Shown piece by piece: positions 13,917 to 13,940 of a DNA stretch of 13,940 nt. The stretch spans positions 1-13,940 of the forward strand of contig JAUMYD010000031.1 in NCBI GenBank assembly GCA_030528765.1, given 5' to 3'. This DNA comes from Bacillota bacterium (GTDB taxonomy: Bacteria > Bacillota > Dehalobacteriia > UBA4068). Made by a program: the position numbers and the translations under genes. How positions within the stretch are numbered: the stretch's first letter is position 1; every line of letters starts with the position of its first letter. The notes under the pieces are model-generated. The model made no database searches and had not been told where the DNA came from. It saw only the letters and a list, made by a program, of their open reading frames with translations.

Positions 13917-13940
13917 ATGCGAAATCGAGACATCCTGATG
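13917..13940 (+). CDS. rnfE: 5' end of the next rnf gene, probably rnfE (partial)
   Basis: ATG 13917 lies one base after the rnfG stop, with AAGGAGGAG at 13901-13909. Only eight codons are visible (MRNRDILM). Clostridial operons run rnfCDGEAB, so rnfE is expected; the visible residues fit but do not prove it. Confidence 0.65.

Overview
The window comes from an anaerobic, amino-acid-fermenting bacterium, most likely a Bacillota member (Clostridia such as Oscillospirales, or possibly Negativicutes). The signs are strong AGGAGG-type ribosome binding sites, a short SigA-type primary sigma factor, ferredoxin-dependent 2-oxoacid oxidation, a Ptb-Buk kinase pair and an Rnf complex in clostridial gene order (C-D-G-E). 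The genus cannot be fixed from the sequence alone. Coding regions are GC-rich; intergenic regions are AT-rich and hold hairpins and a small dispersed repeat.

Layout. Positions 1-35 hold the first 11 codons of an unidentified minus-strand gene. dnaG (primase, 327-2132) and rpoD/sigA (2192-3292) follow as a housekeeping operon closed by a strong terminator. Positions 3334-3794 are non-coding, with two copies of a roughly 130-150 bp repeat and two strong hairpins. A minus-strand operon runs from 7498 down to 3795: ferredoxin subunit, alpha, beta (TPP) and gamma subunits of a 2-oxoacid:ferredoxin oxidoreductase, then ilvE. A second minus-strand operon, ptb-buk (9758-7760), is preceded by a compact regulatory region and a divergent FadR-type GntR regulator (9955-10653). 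A plus-strand rnf operon (rnfC, rnfD, rnfG, start of rnfE) runs from 11061 off the right edge.

How the genes fit together (inference from known family functions). IlvE transaminates branched-chain amino acids to 2-oxoacids. The oxidoreductase decarboxylates these to branched acyl-CoAs and reduces ferredoxin. Ptb and Buk convert acyl-CoA to acyl phosphate and then to free acid with ATP. Rnf re-oxidises ferredoxin with NAD+ and pumps ions. About 10 kb would thus hold a full oxidative branch of branched-chain amino acid fermentation, with substrate-level and chemiosmotic energy capture, ending in isobutyrate, isovalerate or 2-methylbutyrate. A local acyl-CoA- or acid-responsive regulator is plausible. 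No butyryl-CoA synthesis genes are in the window, so the names butyrate kinase and phosphate butyryltransferase may mislead here.

The most interesting details are the pathway clustering, the inverted repeat whose arms cover -10 elements on both strands between ptb and the regulator, the replacement of a usual metal-ligand histidine in that regulator, and the repeated non-coding element. I found no CRISPR array, tRNA, rRNA or insertion sequence.
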